From the NCBI RefSeq assembly GCF_029968035.1, contig NZ_JASCIQ010000019.1, forward strand, positions 1-64,000: a stretch of DNA of 64,000 nucleotides. Direction: 5' to 3'. The notes beneath the pieces were generated by a model that worked only from the letters and a program-made list of their open reading frames with translations, ran no database searches and had not been told where the DNA came from. The translations under genes were made by a program, and so were the position numbers. This DNA comes from Streptomyces cavernicola (GTDB lineage Bacteria; Actinomycetota; Actinomycetes; Streptomycetales; Streptomycetaceae). Positions 49,888 to 58,352 of the stretch are shown piece by piece (position 1 is the first letter of the stretch; each line of letters starts with the position of its first letter).

Positions 49888-51611
49888 TTCGCGCCCTCGG
49901 TCTCCGCGAGGGCCGCCTCGACCTGCGTGACCGTCAGCCACTTCTGCGGCGCGAGGATCTTCGTGACCTGCGGGGCGAACGAGGGCGAGGACACGACGAC
50001 GTCGGCGGTCGGGCCGTCCGCGACGACCTCGCCGTCGGCCAGGATCACCACGCGGTGGGCGAGTTCGGCCGCGAGCTCCACGTCGTGCGTGGCGAGGACG
50101 ATGGCGTGCCCCGCCTCGGCGAGGCCCCGGAGGTGTGCGACGAGGCGGGCCTTGGCCGCGTAGTCGAGGCCGCGCGTCGGCTCGTCGAGCAGCAGCAGCG
50201 GGGGCTTCGCGGTCAGGACGACGGCCAGGGCGAGCGTGAGGCGCTGGCCCTCGGAGAGGTCGCGGGGGTGCGTGTCGTCCGCGATGCCGGGGAGCAGCTC
50301 GCCGACCAGGGCCCGGCACGCGCCGGGTGCGGCGCCCGCGTCCTGGTCGGCGGCGGCGCACTCGGCGGCGACGGTGTCGGCGTACAGGAGGTCGCGGGGT
50401 TCCTGCGGTACGAGGCCTACGTGGCGGATGAGGTCCTGCGGGGCCGTTCTGTGCGGGGTGGCCCCGCCTACCCGCACCGAGCCCGCGGACGGTTCGAGCA
50501 TGCCTACGAGGGTGTTGAGGAGGGTGGACTTTCCGGCGCCGTTGCGGCCCATGAGGGCGAGGGTTTCGCCGGGGGTGAGCTTCAGGTCCACCTTGTGGAG
50601 GGCTTGTACGTGGGCTCGGCGTACGGCGAGGTTTTCCGTTTCGGCGGGGGTTTGTTCGGTCGGACTCGGTGCGGGTCGGCGTTTGCTCAGCCAGGTTGGC
50701 CACCTGGAGGCCCGTTGCGAAGCGTGCCCGGCGACCGGGGTTGTGCCCACCCGTTCCGCCCCTGGCGGACCAGCTGCCCACAACGGTGGGGCGGAATCGG
50801 AGAGTTGCCCCCTCAGTGCCCCCGACCTGCGCCGCGCATCGCGAACCGTAAGAGGCAGCGGTTCCCAGCCCGCCAGGCGGCCGAGGCCCACCACCGGGGG
50901 GTGGACCGGGGAGAGGGCCATGATGTCCGCCGGGGTGCCGAGGACGGGGGCGGCTCCCGGAGCGGGGAGCAGGAGGACCTGGTCCGCGTACTGCACGACC
51001 CGTTCCAGGCGGTGTTCGGCCATCAGGACCGTCGTGCCCAGGTCGTGCACCAGGCGCTGGAGCACCGCGAGGACCTCCTCGGCGGCCGCCGGGTCGAGGG
51101 CCGAGGTCGGCTCGTCCAGGACCAGGACGCGTGGGTGCGGGGTGAGGACCGAGCCGATGGCGACGCGCTGCTGCTGGCCGCCGGAGAGCGTGGCGATCGG
51201 CCGGTCGCGCAGGTCGGCGAGGCCGAGCAGGTCCAGGGTCTCCTCGACGCGGCGCCGCATCACGTCCGGGGCGAGGCCCAACGACTCCATGCCGTAGGCG
51301 AGTTCGTCCTCGACGGTGTCCGTGACGAAGTGCGAGAGCGGGTCCTGGCCCACCGTGCCCACCACGTCGGCCAGTTCACGCGGCTTGTGCGTACGGGTGT
51401 CCCGGCCGTCGACGGTGACGCGGCCGTGCAACGTGCCGCCCGTGAAGTGCGGCACGAGCCCGCTGACCGTGCCGAGCAGCGTCGACTTGCCGACCCCCGA
51501 CGGGCCGACGAGCAGCACCAACTCGCCCTCGGGCACGGTGAGATCGACTCCGGCGACGGTCGGCTCGACGGCCCCGTCGTAGGTGACGGAGACGTCCTCG
51601 AAACGGATCAT
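49884..51611 (-). CDS. ECF transporter fused double ATPase (EcfA-EcfA')
   Basis: The 575-residue protein starts at ATG overlapping the EcfT stop. ATPase 1 (~1-225) has Walker A LVGPSGVGKSTLL, signature LSGGQQQRVAIGSVL and Walker B LVLDEPTSALDP. ATPase 2 (~345-550) has Walker A MGRNGAGKSTLL, signature LSEGQRLTLALAV and Walker B LLLDEPTRGLDY. Between them is a linker of ~110 residues (~235-345), part of which (SAPPLWAAGPPGAERVGTTP) is encoded by a Streptomyces palindromic repeat at 50737. It powers vitamin uptake with EcfT and the S component. Confidence 0.93.
   Translation of the reverse strand: MIRFEDVSVTYDGAVEPTVAGVDLTVPEGELVLLVGPSGVGKSTLLGTVSGLVPHFTGGTLHGRVTVDGRDTRTHKPRELADVVGTVGQDPLSHFVTDTVEDELAYGMESLGLAPDVMRRRVEETLDLLGLADLRDRPIATLSGGQQQRVAIGSVLTPHPRVLVLDEPTSALDPAAAEEVLAVLQRLVHDLGTTVLMAEHRLERVVQYADQVLLLPAPGAAPVLGTPADIMALSPVHPPVVGLGRLAGWEPLPLTVRDARRRSGALRGQLSDSAPPLWAAGPPGAERVGTTPVAGHASQRASRWPTWLSKRRPAPSPTEQTPAETENLAVRRAHVQALHKVDLKLTPGETLALMGRNGAGKSTLLNTLVGMLEPSAGSVRVGGATPHRTAPQDLIRHVGLVPQEPRDLLYADTVAAECAAADQDAGAAPGACRALVGELLPGIADDTHPRDLSEGQRLTLALAVVLTAKPPLLLLDEPTRGLDYAAKARLVAHLRGLAEAGHAIVLATHDVELAAELAHRVVILADGEVVADGPTADVVVSSPSFAPQVTKILAPQKWLTVTQVEAALAETEGAK
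50737..50796. repeat. Palindromic repeat inside ECF ATPase linker
   Basis: GGTTGTGCCCACCC opens and GCCCACAACGG closes a symmetric element with CCGCCCCTGGCGG in the middle. It is known to me as a Streptomyces intergenic palindrome type. Here it is read in frame, encoding part of the linker between the two ATPase domains. Confidence 0.6.
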
Positions 51612-52747
51612 CCGGCTTCCTTCCGAGGTGTACGCGAAGAGGGGGCCGGCGCCGGGGCCGCGAACGCCGGGAGCAGGCCGAGCAGGACGCAGGCCGCGGG
51701 CCACAGCGGCAGTGTCGGCGCGACCAGGGGGACCACGCCGGGCTGCAGCGCCGCCGGGTCGGTGGCGGCGAACCAGATCATCAGGGCCGCCACCGCGACC
51801 CCGGACCCGGACACCAGCCAGGCGCGCACGCCCCACACGTCCGGCCGGTAGCGGGTGCGCACGCTGCGCCGGCCGCCGAGCCGGAGCCCGCCGAGCGCGG
51901 CGACGACCCCGAGGAGCAGCACCGGCAGACCGAAGCCCGCGCCCTCCGCTGCGAGCAGTCCGTACGTGCCCGCGCACACGCCGAGCAGACCGCCGAGCGT
52001 GAGCACGGACGTGGTGTGCCGGACGAGGGGCGGTACGGCGGCGGTACGGCCGTAGCCGCGCGCGTCCATCGCCGCCGCGAGCGCCACCGAACGCTCCAAC
52101 GCGCCCTCCAGGACCGGTAGTCCGACCTGGAGCAGCCCGCGTACGCCGCGGTCGGGGCGGCCGCGGAGGCGGCGGGCGGCGCGCAGCCGCTGCAGGTCGG
52201 CGATCAGCTGCGGGGCGAACGTCAGGGCCACGACGACGGCGACGCCCGCCTCGTACAGCGCGCCGGGAAGGGACTTGAGCAGCCGCGCCGGGTTGGCGAG
52301 CGCGTTCGCGGCGCCCACGCAGATCAGCAGCGTGGCCAGCTTCAGGCCGTCGTACAGGGCGAAGACCAGTGTCTCGGCGGTGACCCGGCCGCCGATCCGG
52401 ACGCCCTCGGCCCACTCGGGCAGGTCGACGTCGGGGAGCGTGAACAGGGTGTGCGAGCCCGGGATCGGCGAGCCCAGGAAGACCGCGAACACCAGGCGCA
52501 TGCCGAGCACGAAGAGCCCGAGCTTCACGAACGCGCCGTAACTGCGCGCCCAGGGCGCCTCGCTGCGGCGGGCCGCCACCACGTACCCGGCGACGGCCAC
52601 GAGCAGCCCGAGCAGCAGCGGGTTGGTGGTCCGGGACGCGGCCGTGCCGAGGCCGAGCGCCCACACCCACCAGGCCCCGGGGTGCAGGGCGTTGCTGCGG
52701 CCGGCCTCGGGGGCGCGCAGGCCGGTACGCACGCTCGACGTGAGCAT
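51608..52747 (-). CDS. ECF transporter transmembrane component EcfT
   Basis: The 379-residue protein starts at MLTSSVRTGLRAPEAGRSN. It has several helices, then the coupling motif LAAAMDARGYGR (Ala-x-Arg-Gly, the EcfT signature that contacts the ATPases), then further helices. The C-terminal part has two more hydrophobic segments and an Ala/Pro-rich tail. It is longer than typical EcfT (~260), owing to an extra C-terminal membrane region, as in other actinobacterial versions. Its ATG overlaps the preceding stop by one base (TGATG), and its own stop overlaps the next ATG (ATGA), so translation is coupled. Confidence 0.92.
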   Translation of the reverse strand: MLTSSVRTGLRAPEAGRSNALHPGAWWVWALGLGTAASRTTNPLLLGLLVAVAGYVVAARRSEAPWARSYGAFVKLGLFVLGMRLVFAVFLGSPIPGSHTLFTLPDVDLPEWAEGVRIGGRVTAETLVFALYDGLKLATLLICVGAANALANPARLLKSLPGALYEAGVAVVVALTFAPQLIADLQRLRAARRLRGRPDRGVRGLLQVGLPVLEGALERSVALAAAMDARGYGRTAAVPPLVRHTTSVLTLGGLLGVCAGTYGLLAAEGAGFGLPVLLLGVVAALGGLRLGGRRSVRTRYRPDVWGVRAWLVSGSGVAVAALMIWFAATDPAALQPGVVPLVAPTLPLWPAACVLLGLLPAFAAPAPAPSSRTPRKEAG

Positions 52748-53391
52748 CACACGCCTGGGCCGCGGCGCCGGCGGGCCTGCCACAGGGCTGCGCCGCCGAG
52801 TACCAGTACCGCGGCACCGCCCGCGAGCAGGCCGACGGACGGTCCGTCGTCCTGCGCGACGAGCGGCTCGGGCTTCGGGTCGCCGCCGTCCGTGACCTGC
52901 TCGCCGCAGCCGGCCGCCGGGTACCCGGCGATGGCGCAGAGCAGCGCGTCACTGCCGTACCGCAGCGGCTTAGCGACGGCCGCGAGGGCCTCCGCCGACG
53001 TGCCGTCCTCGGGGATCCGCGCACAGGCGGTGCGCGCCTTCGGCGGGGTCTCGCCCTTCGGGGCGTCCGCAGCGGTGCCGAAGTCGAGGACGAGCGCGAC
53101 CCGCTTGGCGTCGTCCTGCGCCGGGGTGTCCGCGCAGATCTCCGCGAACTCGGCAGTCCCGCGCGGCTTTTCGGCGTCCTTCGAGTCGGCGCTCACGGAG
53201 AACCGGAAGCCCTCGACGTCCCCGTCGGCGGGCTCGGCGGACGACGGGCCCTGCGTCGCGTACTGCCAACTGCCGTTCTCCTGGTACCAGAAGGACCAGT
53301 ACCGGTATCCGGTGGCGGCGTGGGCGGGGGAGGCCCCTGCCAGAAGCAGAGCGACGACCATGACCCAGCCCGCCCGGCGGCGGACGCTCAC
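52747..53391 (-). CDS. SCO2322 family surface protein
   Basis: The 214-residue protein starts at GTG overlapping the upstream stop by 4 bp. Signal peptide: GWVMVVALLLAGASPAHAAT. The mature region starts YRYWSFWYQENGSWQYATQG, the recognisable SCO2322-family opening. Two cysteine pairs (EICADTP, ARTACARI; LLCAIAGYPAAGCGE) suggest disulphides. A C-terminal membrane anchor (PSVGLLAGGAAVLVLGGAAL) ends with Arg-rich residues. It would sit on the outer face of the membrane. Its position in the ECF operon points to substrate capture or transfer. Confidence 0.88.
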   Translation of the reverse strand: MSVRRRAGWVMVVALLLAGASPAHAATGYRYWSFWYQENGSWQYATQGPSSAEPADGDVEGFRFSVSADSKDAEKPRGTAEFAEICADTPAQDDAKRVALVLDFGTAADAPKGETPPKARTACARIPEDGTSAEALAAVAKPLRYGSDALLCAIAGYPAAGCGEQVTDGGDPKPEPLVAQDDGPSVGLLAGGAAVLVLGGAALWQARRRRGPGV

Positions 53392-54605
53392 AGCTGATTC
53401 TTCTTGTTGCGCCCGCTCAGCAGGAACCCGAACCCGACGCTCGCGATGAAGAAGACGCCCACGATCCACAGCGGGTTGAGGCCGCTGTCGTCGTCCTTCT
53501 TCTTCTCGGCGGCCGCGTCCTCCTCCTGCGGGGCGGGGCCGGTGGCGTTGAGGGAGCGGACCAGGTCGGTCGCGCCGAAGTCCTTCGGGTTCGCGCCGCT
53601 CGCGTGCGCGGCGAAGATCAACTGGGCGTACGCGGCGGGGCCGTTGTCCTTGGCCCACTTCGCGGAGTGCTTGCGCAGCCACTCGGTGGACTGCTTCGCC
53701 TGGTCCTGAAGACCGGCCGCGGACAGGGCGACGACGGCGTCGGCCGTGTTGCCGTAGTCCGGCTGGTCCTCCGCGCCGGGCAGCGCGGACGTGAGGTGGT
53801 CGTTCGCGGCGAGCTCGGCCGCCAGGTACGCGGCGCCGTTCTTCGCCGCCTGCGCCACGTCCTTCGGCTCGGCGCACTTCGCGGGCTCGGCCGACTTGGC
53901 GGCGGGCTTCACGACGAGGCCCTTGTCGAGGGAGCCGAGGACGCCCGCGGCGGTGGCGTCGGCGTTGGCGGCGAGCTTGCCGGTCTTCATGTCGGCGAGC
54001 CCGAACGCGCCGTCCTCGCCCTTGCCGCAGGGCAGCGCGAGCTTCGGCAGCGCGTCGTGCGCGGACTTGCCCTGCTGCGACTTGACGTCGGCCGGCTTCT
54101 CCCCGGCGGCGACGAGCGCGCCGACGACGATGCCGGTGGAGTTGGCGTCGCTGGGCAGGCCCGGGTTGTAGCCCCAGCCGCCGTCCTGGTTCTGCACGGA
54201 CTTCAGCCAGTCGACGGCCTTCTTGACGGTGGCGTCCTGCCCGCCGAGCGCGCTGAGCGCCTGCACGGCGGCGGCCGTGGAGTTGGAGTCGACCGGCGTC
54301 TTCGCGGCGCAGGCCTCGCTCGGGTCGGCGCGGTAGGCGGCGAAGCCGCCGCTGTCGCACTGCTGGCCGGTCAGCCAGTCCACGGCCTTCTGCGCGGGCT
54401 GCACGCCGACGGTGTGCTGTGCGAGCAGCGCGTACGACTGCCGGAAGACGCCGTCGTACTTCGGGTCCTTGTCGCCGTAGAGGCCGGAGGGCAGCCCCGC
54501 CGAGGAGTCCGGCGAGGGCGTCTCGGCGGCGTGGGCGGCGGGCACGGCGGCCGCGAGGAGCATTGCGGTGGCAGCGGCGGCGGCCGCGCTGCGGCGAATG
54601 TTCAT
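53388..54605 (-). CDS. Surface-anchored alpha/alpha-toroid (prenyltransferase-repeat) protein
   Basis: The 405-residue protein starts at ATG. Signal peptide (TAMLLAAAVPAAHA) ends near residue 27. The mature domain has terpene-cyclase/prenyltransferase-type repeats: AVDWLTGQQCDSGGFAAYRA, AVDWLKSVQNQDGGWGYNPG, and later toroid helices (QPDYGNTADAVVALSAAG). It lacks the acidic DxDD motif of cyclases, so it is more likely a binding scaffold. A C-terminal helix (PLWIVGVFFIASVGFGFLLS) and NKKNQL tail anchor it. Human intrinsic factor and transcobalamin use the same alpha6/alpha6 fold to bind B12, and the riboswitch upstream supports a B12-binding role. Confidence 0.85.
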   Translation of the reverse strand: MNIRRSAAAAAATAMLLAAAVPAAHAAETPSPDSSAGLPSGLYGDKDPKYDGVFRQSYALLAQHTVGVQPAQKAVDWLTGQQCDSGGFAAYRADPSEACAAKTPVDSNSTAAAVQALSALGGQDATVKKAVDWLKSVQNQDGGWGYNPGLPSDANSTGIVVGALVAAGEKPADVKSQQGKSAHDALPKLALPCGKGEDGAFGLADMKTGKLAANADATAAGVLGSLDKGLVVKPAAKSAEPAKCAEPKDVAQAAKNGAAYLAAELAANDHLTSALPGAEDQPDYGNTADAVVALSAAGLQDQAKQSTEWLRKHSAKWAKDNGPAAYAQLIFAAHASGANPKDFGATDLVRSLNATGPAPQEEDAAAEKKKDDDSGLNPLWIVGVFFIASVGFGFLLSGRNKKNQL

Positions 54606-54715
54606 GACGGGGCGGGAGCCTCTCCTGCGGGGAGCAGGGGCGCGGGCCCGCGCGGGGACCGAGCTCCGGCTCCGTATACCTCGACGGATCGCCGTGCGGC
54701 GACGGGAGCGCACAC

Positions 54716-54836
54716 CCGGGCGGAGCATTCCGGCTCGCCGACGCGGGGTCGGTTCACGGCTGCGGGTCAGCGCCGGATTTCCACCGGCTTCCCCCCGTAC
54801 GGGCATGTGATGACCCGCCCACTGTACCGGTCGGTC
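54716..54836 (-). ncRNA. Cobalamin (AdoCbl) riboswitch
   Basis: On the minus strand the conserved blocks appear in order: GGGGGAAGCCGGTG, AATCCGGCGCTGACCCGC, AGCCGTGA, then GAGCCGGAATGCTCC. These are the GGTG-AATCCGGC core, the B12-box-like CTGACCCGCAGCCGTGA and the GAGYCGGAATGCC element of cobalamin riboswitches. It lies ~110 nt before the toroid gene and should shut off the five-gene ECF operon when B12 is plentiful. Confidence 0.92.
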
Positions 54837-54886
54837 ACCTGCGGTCGACGGGCCAGGCACCGCCCGCCGGGACGGCTCCGGCGCCC

Positions 54887-55930
54887 TCATACGGCCTGGT
54901 ACGTCACCGGCTCGCTGCCCGGCACGGCCTCCGCGAGGCCCAGCTTCACCAGGCGCCGCAGATGGGCCTCGGCCTCGGAGACGGCGATGGTGCGGGAGCC
55001 GTGCGGGATCTGCTCCCAGGGCCGGTTCCACTCCATCCGCTCGGCGATCTGCCAGGGCGTGAGCGGCCCGGAGAGGAGTGCGCGCAGGTCGCGCAGGCGG
55101 GCCTCGTGGTGGGCGAGCAGCTCGTCGACGCGGGCCCGGGACTCGGTGAAGGCGTGCTGGTGCGCGGGCAGCACCTCGGCCGCGCCGAGCCGGCCGATCC
55201 GCTCCAGGGAGTCCAGGTAGTCGCCGAGCGGGTCGCCCGCGCCGGCGTCGGCGTCGTCCGGGTCCTCGTACAGGCCGATGTGCGGAGTGATGCCGGGCAG
55301 CAGGTGGTCGCCGGAGAAGAGCCGGCCGCGGCCGGGCCTGCCGGTCGGGTGCTCCTCGTCGAGGTGCAGACAGACGTGGCCGGGGGTGTGGCCCGGCGTC
55401 CAGATCGCGCGCAGGCGGCGGCCGGCGAGGTCGAGGAGTTCGCCGGGGACGATCTCGCGGTCGGGCAGGGCGGCGTTCAGGCCGGGCAGTGTGCGCATCC
55501 GGCCGGAGGAGCGGGCGGCGCGCAGCGGGGCGAGGTGCTCGTCCGGCGCCCCGGCCGCGGCGAGCTTCCCGGTGAGGTAGTCGAGCCAGCGGGCGGGCAC
55601 CTGCTCGCGGGTGCGGCGTACGACATGGGCGTCGGCGGCGTGCATCGCGATCCACGCGCCGGAGACTTCGCGTACGCGCCCGGAGAGCCCGTGGTGGTCG
55701 GGGTGGTGATGGGTGACGAGCACGCCGAGCAGGTCCTCGACCGCCGTGCCGCAGGCCACGAGGCCGGCGGCCAGGGCGTCCCAGGAATCCGGGTCGTCCC
55801 AGCCGGTGTCGACGAGGACGGGCCCGCGGTCGGTGTCGAGGAGGTGGACGAGGGTGTGGCCGAGCGGGTTGTCCGGGATGGGCACCTTGATGCTCCATAC
55901 GCCGCCGCCGTGCTCGATCACCGTCGTCAT
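54887..55930 (-). CDS. MBL-fold metallo-hydrolase
   Basis: The 347-residue metallo-beta-lactamase fold protein starts at ATG after AGGAGG. The zinc motif VLVTHHHPDHHGLSGR (HxHxDH), a later His in IWTPGHTPGHVCLHLDEE, Asp in RLFSGDHLLPG, and His in LPAHQHAFTESR complete the two-metal site. The C-terminal part (~265-345) is a winged-helix-like extension (WNRPWEQIPHGSR, AEAHLRRLVKLGLAEA), as in RNase-BN/LACTB2-like hydrolases. The substrate may be a thioester or lactone. A KstR-type site 40 bp upstream places it in the steroid-type regulon. Confidence 0.9.
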   Translation of the reverse strand: MTTVIEHGGGVWSIKVPIPDNPLGHTLVHLLDTDRGPVLVDTGWDDPDSWDALAAGLVACGTAVEDLLGVLVTHHHPDHHGLSGRVREVSGAWIAMHAADAHVVRRTREQVPARWLDYLTGKLAAAGAPDEHLAPLRAARSSGRMRTLPGLNAALPDREIVPGELLDLAGRRLRAIWTPGHTPGHVCLHLDEEHPTGRPGRGRLFSGDHLLPGITPHIGLYEDPDDADAGAGDPLGDYLDSLERIGRLGAAEVLPAHQHAFTESRARVDELLAHHEARLRDLRALLSGPLTPWQIAERMEWNRPWEQIPHGSRTIAVSEAEAHLRRLVKLGLAEAVPGSEPVTYQAV

Positions 55931-55966
55931 CCGGTCCTCCTGCGGGGCTCGTCCGGCGGACACTAT

Positions 55967-55983
55967 AACTAGAACTGGTTTCA
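55967..55983. promoter_or_regulatory. KstR-type operator upstream of MBL gene
   Basis: AACTAGAACTGGTTTCA is repeated almost exactly 70 bp away before the aldehyde dehydrogenase. The core TAGAACTGGTTTCA matches the KstR consensus at all but two fixed positions. Confidence 0.55.
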
Positions 55984-56036
55984 ATGATTGCCCAACGGGT
56001 GTCGCGTGCAAGCTTGTTGAGCCCGTGGACTAGTAG

Positions 56037-56058
56037 AACTAGAACTGGTATCAGTTCT
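56037..56058. promoter_or_regulatory. KstR-type operator upstream of aldehyde dehydrogenase
   Basis: AACTAGAACTGGTATCA (56037-56053) repeats the site at 55967. AGAACTG and CAGTTCT form a perfect inverted repeat around GTAT. It lies 58 bp before the aldehyde dehydrogenase start. Confidence 0.6.
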
Positions 56059-56116
56059 GAAGCACCGTCAGATGTAGCGCGTCAGAAACGGTACGCCCCC
56101 CGGGAGGCAGACGGCC

Positions 56117-57574
56117 ATGACCGAGCTCGTGGAGCATCAGAAGCTGTTCATCGGCGGGGAGTTGGTGGACCCCCTCGGCCGGGACGTCATCGAGGTGATC
56201 TCCCCGCACACCGAGGAAGTCGTCGGCCGGGTGCCGCACGCCGCCCCCGCGGACGTGGACCGGGCCGTCGCAGCCGCCCGCCGCGCCTTCGACGAGGGGC
56301 CCTGGCCGCGCCTCTCCCTCGACGAGCGGATCGAGGTCGTCACCCGGATCAAGGACGCGTTCGCGGTCCGGCACGAGGAGATCGCCCGCGTCATCAGCGG
56401 CCAGAACGGCACCCCGTACACGTCGAGCATCATGGTGCAGGCGCTCGCCGCGATGATGGCCTGGGACTCCGCGATCACCACCGCCCGCGACTTCACCTAC
56501 GAGGAGAAGCGCGACGGCGTGCTCGGCAAACTGCTCGTGCGGCGCGAGCCCGTGGGGGTCGTCGCGGCCGTCGTGCCGTGGAACGTCCCGCAGTTCACCG
56601 CCGCCGCCAAGCTCGCGCCCGCGCTGCTCGCCGGCTGCTCCGTGATCCTCAAGGTCTCCCCGGAGACGCCGCTCGACGGCTATCTGCTCGCCGAGATCGC
56701 CGCCGAGGCAGGGCTGCCGGAGGGCGTGCTGTCCGTCATCCCCGCCGACCGGGAGGTCAGCGAGTACCTCGTCGGGCACCCCGGCGTCGACAAGGTCTCC
56801 TTCACCGGCTCGGTCGCCGCGGGCAAGCGCGTGATGGAGGTCTGCTCCCGCCATCTCACCCGCGTCACCCTGGAGTTGGGCGGCAAGTCCGCCGCGATCG
56901 TCCTGCCGGACGCCGACGCCGCGACCGCCGTGCAGGGCATCGCGCCCTTCGCCTGGATGATCAACGGCCAGGCCTGCGTGGCCCAGACCCGCATCCTCGT
57001 ACCGCGCACCCGCTACGACGAGTTCGCCGAGGCCTTCGCCGCGGTCGCCTCCGGCCTGAAGGTCGGCGACCCGCTCGACCCGGCCACCGAACTCGGCCCG
57101 CTCGTCGCGCAACGCCAGCAGCAGCGCTCCCTCGACTACATCCGCATCGGCCAGGAAGAGGGCGCCAAGCTCCTCGCCGGCGGCGGCCGCCCGGCGGGCC
57201 TGGACAAGGGCTGGTACGTCGAGCCCACACTCTTCGGCGACGTCGACAACTCGATGCGGATCGCCCGCGAGGAGATCTTCGGCCCGGTCATCTGCCTCAT
57301 CCCGTACGGGGACGAGGCCGAGGCCGTGCAGATCGCCAACGACTCCGAGTACGGGCTCAGCGGCAGCGTCTGGACCGCGGACGTCGAACGCGGCATCGAC
57401 GTCGCCCGCCGGGTCCGCACCGGCACGTACAGCGTCAACACCTTCAGCCTCGACATGCTCGGCCCCTTCGGCGGCTACAAGAACTCCGGCCTGGGGCGGG
57501 AGTTCGGGCCCGAGGGGTACGGGGAGTACTTCGAGCACAAGATGATCCACCTGCCGTCCGGCTACGAGGGATGA
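56117..57574 (+). CDS. Aldehyde dehydrogenase (NAD+), KstR-regulon type
   Basis: The 485-residue protein starts at ATG after GGGAGG. Motifs: VPWNVPQFTAAAKLAPAL, NAD loop SFTGSVAAGKRVME, LELGGKSAAIVLPDAD with catalytic Glu, and GQACVAQTRILVPR with nucleophile Cys (around residue 290). It oxidises an aldehyde to an acid. In mycobacterial steroid side-chain oxidation CYP125 products are alcohols and aldehydes, so an aldehyde dehydrogenase step fits. The 3Fe-4S ferredoxin gene follows after 12 bp. Confidence 0.92.
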   Translation: MTELVEHQKLFIGGELVDPLGRDVIEVISPHTEEVVGRVPHAAPADVDRAVAAARRAFDEGPWPRLSLDERIEVVTRIKDAFAVRHEEIARVISGQNGTPYTSSIMVQALAAMMAWDSAITTARDFTYEEKRDGVLGKLLVRREPVGVVAAVVPWNVPQFTAAAKLAPALLAGCSVILKVSPETPLDGYLLAEIAAEAGLPEGVLSVIPADREVSEYLVGHPGVDKVSFTGSVAAGKRVMEVCSRHLTRVTLELGGKSAAIVLPDADAATAVQGIAPFAWMINGQACVAQTRILVPRTRYDEFAEAFAAVASGLKVGDPLDPATELGPLVAQRQQQRSLDYIRIGQEEGAKLLAGGGRPAGLDKGWYVEPTLFGDVDNSMRIAREEIFGPVICLIPYGDEAEAVQIANDSEYGLSGSVWTADVERGIDVARRVRTGTYSVNTFSLDMLGPFGGYKNSGLGREFGPEGYGEYFEHKMIHLPSGYEG

Positions 57575-57586
57575 GGTGCTGCGTCC

Positions 57587-57820
57587 ATGGGTGACCGCTG
57601 GCAAGTCGAGGTGGACCGGAGCCTGTGCATCGGCTCGGGCATGTGCGTGAACGCTGCCGCCGAGGGGTTCCGGTTGGACTCCGCGCGCCAGTCCCACCCG
57701 GTCTCCCCGGAGACGGACGCCGACGAGGAGGTGCTCGCGGCGGCGGAGGGCTGCCCGGTGGAGGCGATTTCCATCGTGATGCGGGGGTCGGGGGAGCCGG
57801 TGTTCCCGCCGGAGGAGTAG
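57587..57820 (+). CDS. 3Fe-4S ferredoxin, P450 electron donor type
   Basis: The 77-residue protein has CIGSGMCVNAA and CPVEAI, giving Cys-x5-Cys...Cys-Pro, the 3Fe-4S pattern. The missing middle Cys is replaced by Gly. Such small ferredoxins pass electrons to P450s in Streptomyces. No P450 is adjacent, so the CYP125-like enzyme at 45253 is a good candidate partner. It lies 12 bp after the aldehyde dehydrogenase, in one operon. Confidence 0.9.
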   Translation: MGDRWQVEVDRSLCIGSGMCVNAAAEGFRLDSARQSHPVSPETDADEEVLAAAEGCPVEAISIVMRGSGEPVFPPEE

Positions 57821-57929
57821 CCCGCTGGTCCGGGGCTAGCCACCGGGGCTGCACCCCCGGACCCCGCTCCACCGGCCTGGCGGCCACGTCCTCAAACGCC
57901 GGACGGGCTGAGTTTGGCGGGGCGGGTTT

Positions 57930-58352
57930 TCAGGGGCACGGGGCTGTGACACTGGCGGCTGCGCCGCGTGGGCGCGACTAGCCACGACGATGCCGCAGTC
58001 GAACGATTTCCCCGCGGGGCAAGGGCCGGGGCCTGGGGCGGGGGCCCGGCTCAGGCCCCGGGCGGGCTTGCCCGATAGGGGCGCGGGGCTGTGGCACATT
58101 GGCGGCTGCGCCGCGTGGGCGCGATCAGCCACGATGGCGCCGCAGATGAACGATGTCCCCGCGGGGCAGGAGCCGGGGGCCTGGGGCGGAGCCCCGCCTC
58201 AAGCGCTGGACGGGTTGGGGTGTCGCCCGGCAGGGGCGCGGGGCTGTGGCACATTGGCGGCTGCGCCGCGTGGGCGCGATCAGCCACGACGACGCCGCAG
58301 TCGAACGATGCCCCCGTGGGGCAGGGGCCGGGGCCTGGGGCGGAGCCCCGGT
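57930..58352. repeat. Tandem array of ~150-bp intergenic repeats (three units)
   Basis: The segment GCGCCGCGTGGGCGCGA begins at 57961, 58108 and 58263, a period of 147 and then 155 bp. Each unit carries GGGCACGGGGCTGTG/GGGCGCGGGGCTGTGGCAC before it, and CCGCGGGGCA plus a GGCGGAGCCCC hairpin after it. One reverse copy lies at 48042. The rest of 57821-58352 shows no gene. The array separates the ferredoxin gene from the convergent kstR gene. Confidence 0.85.
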
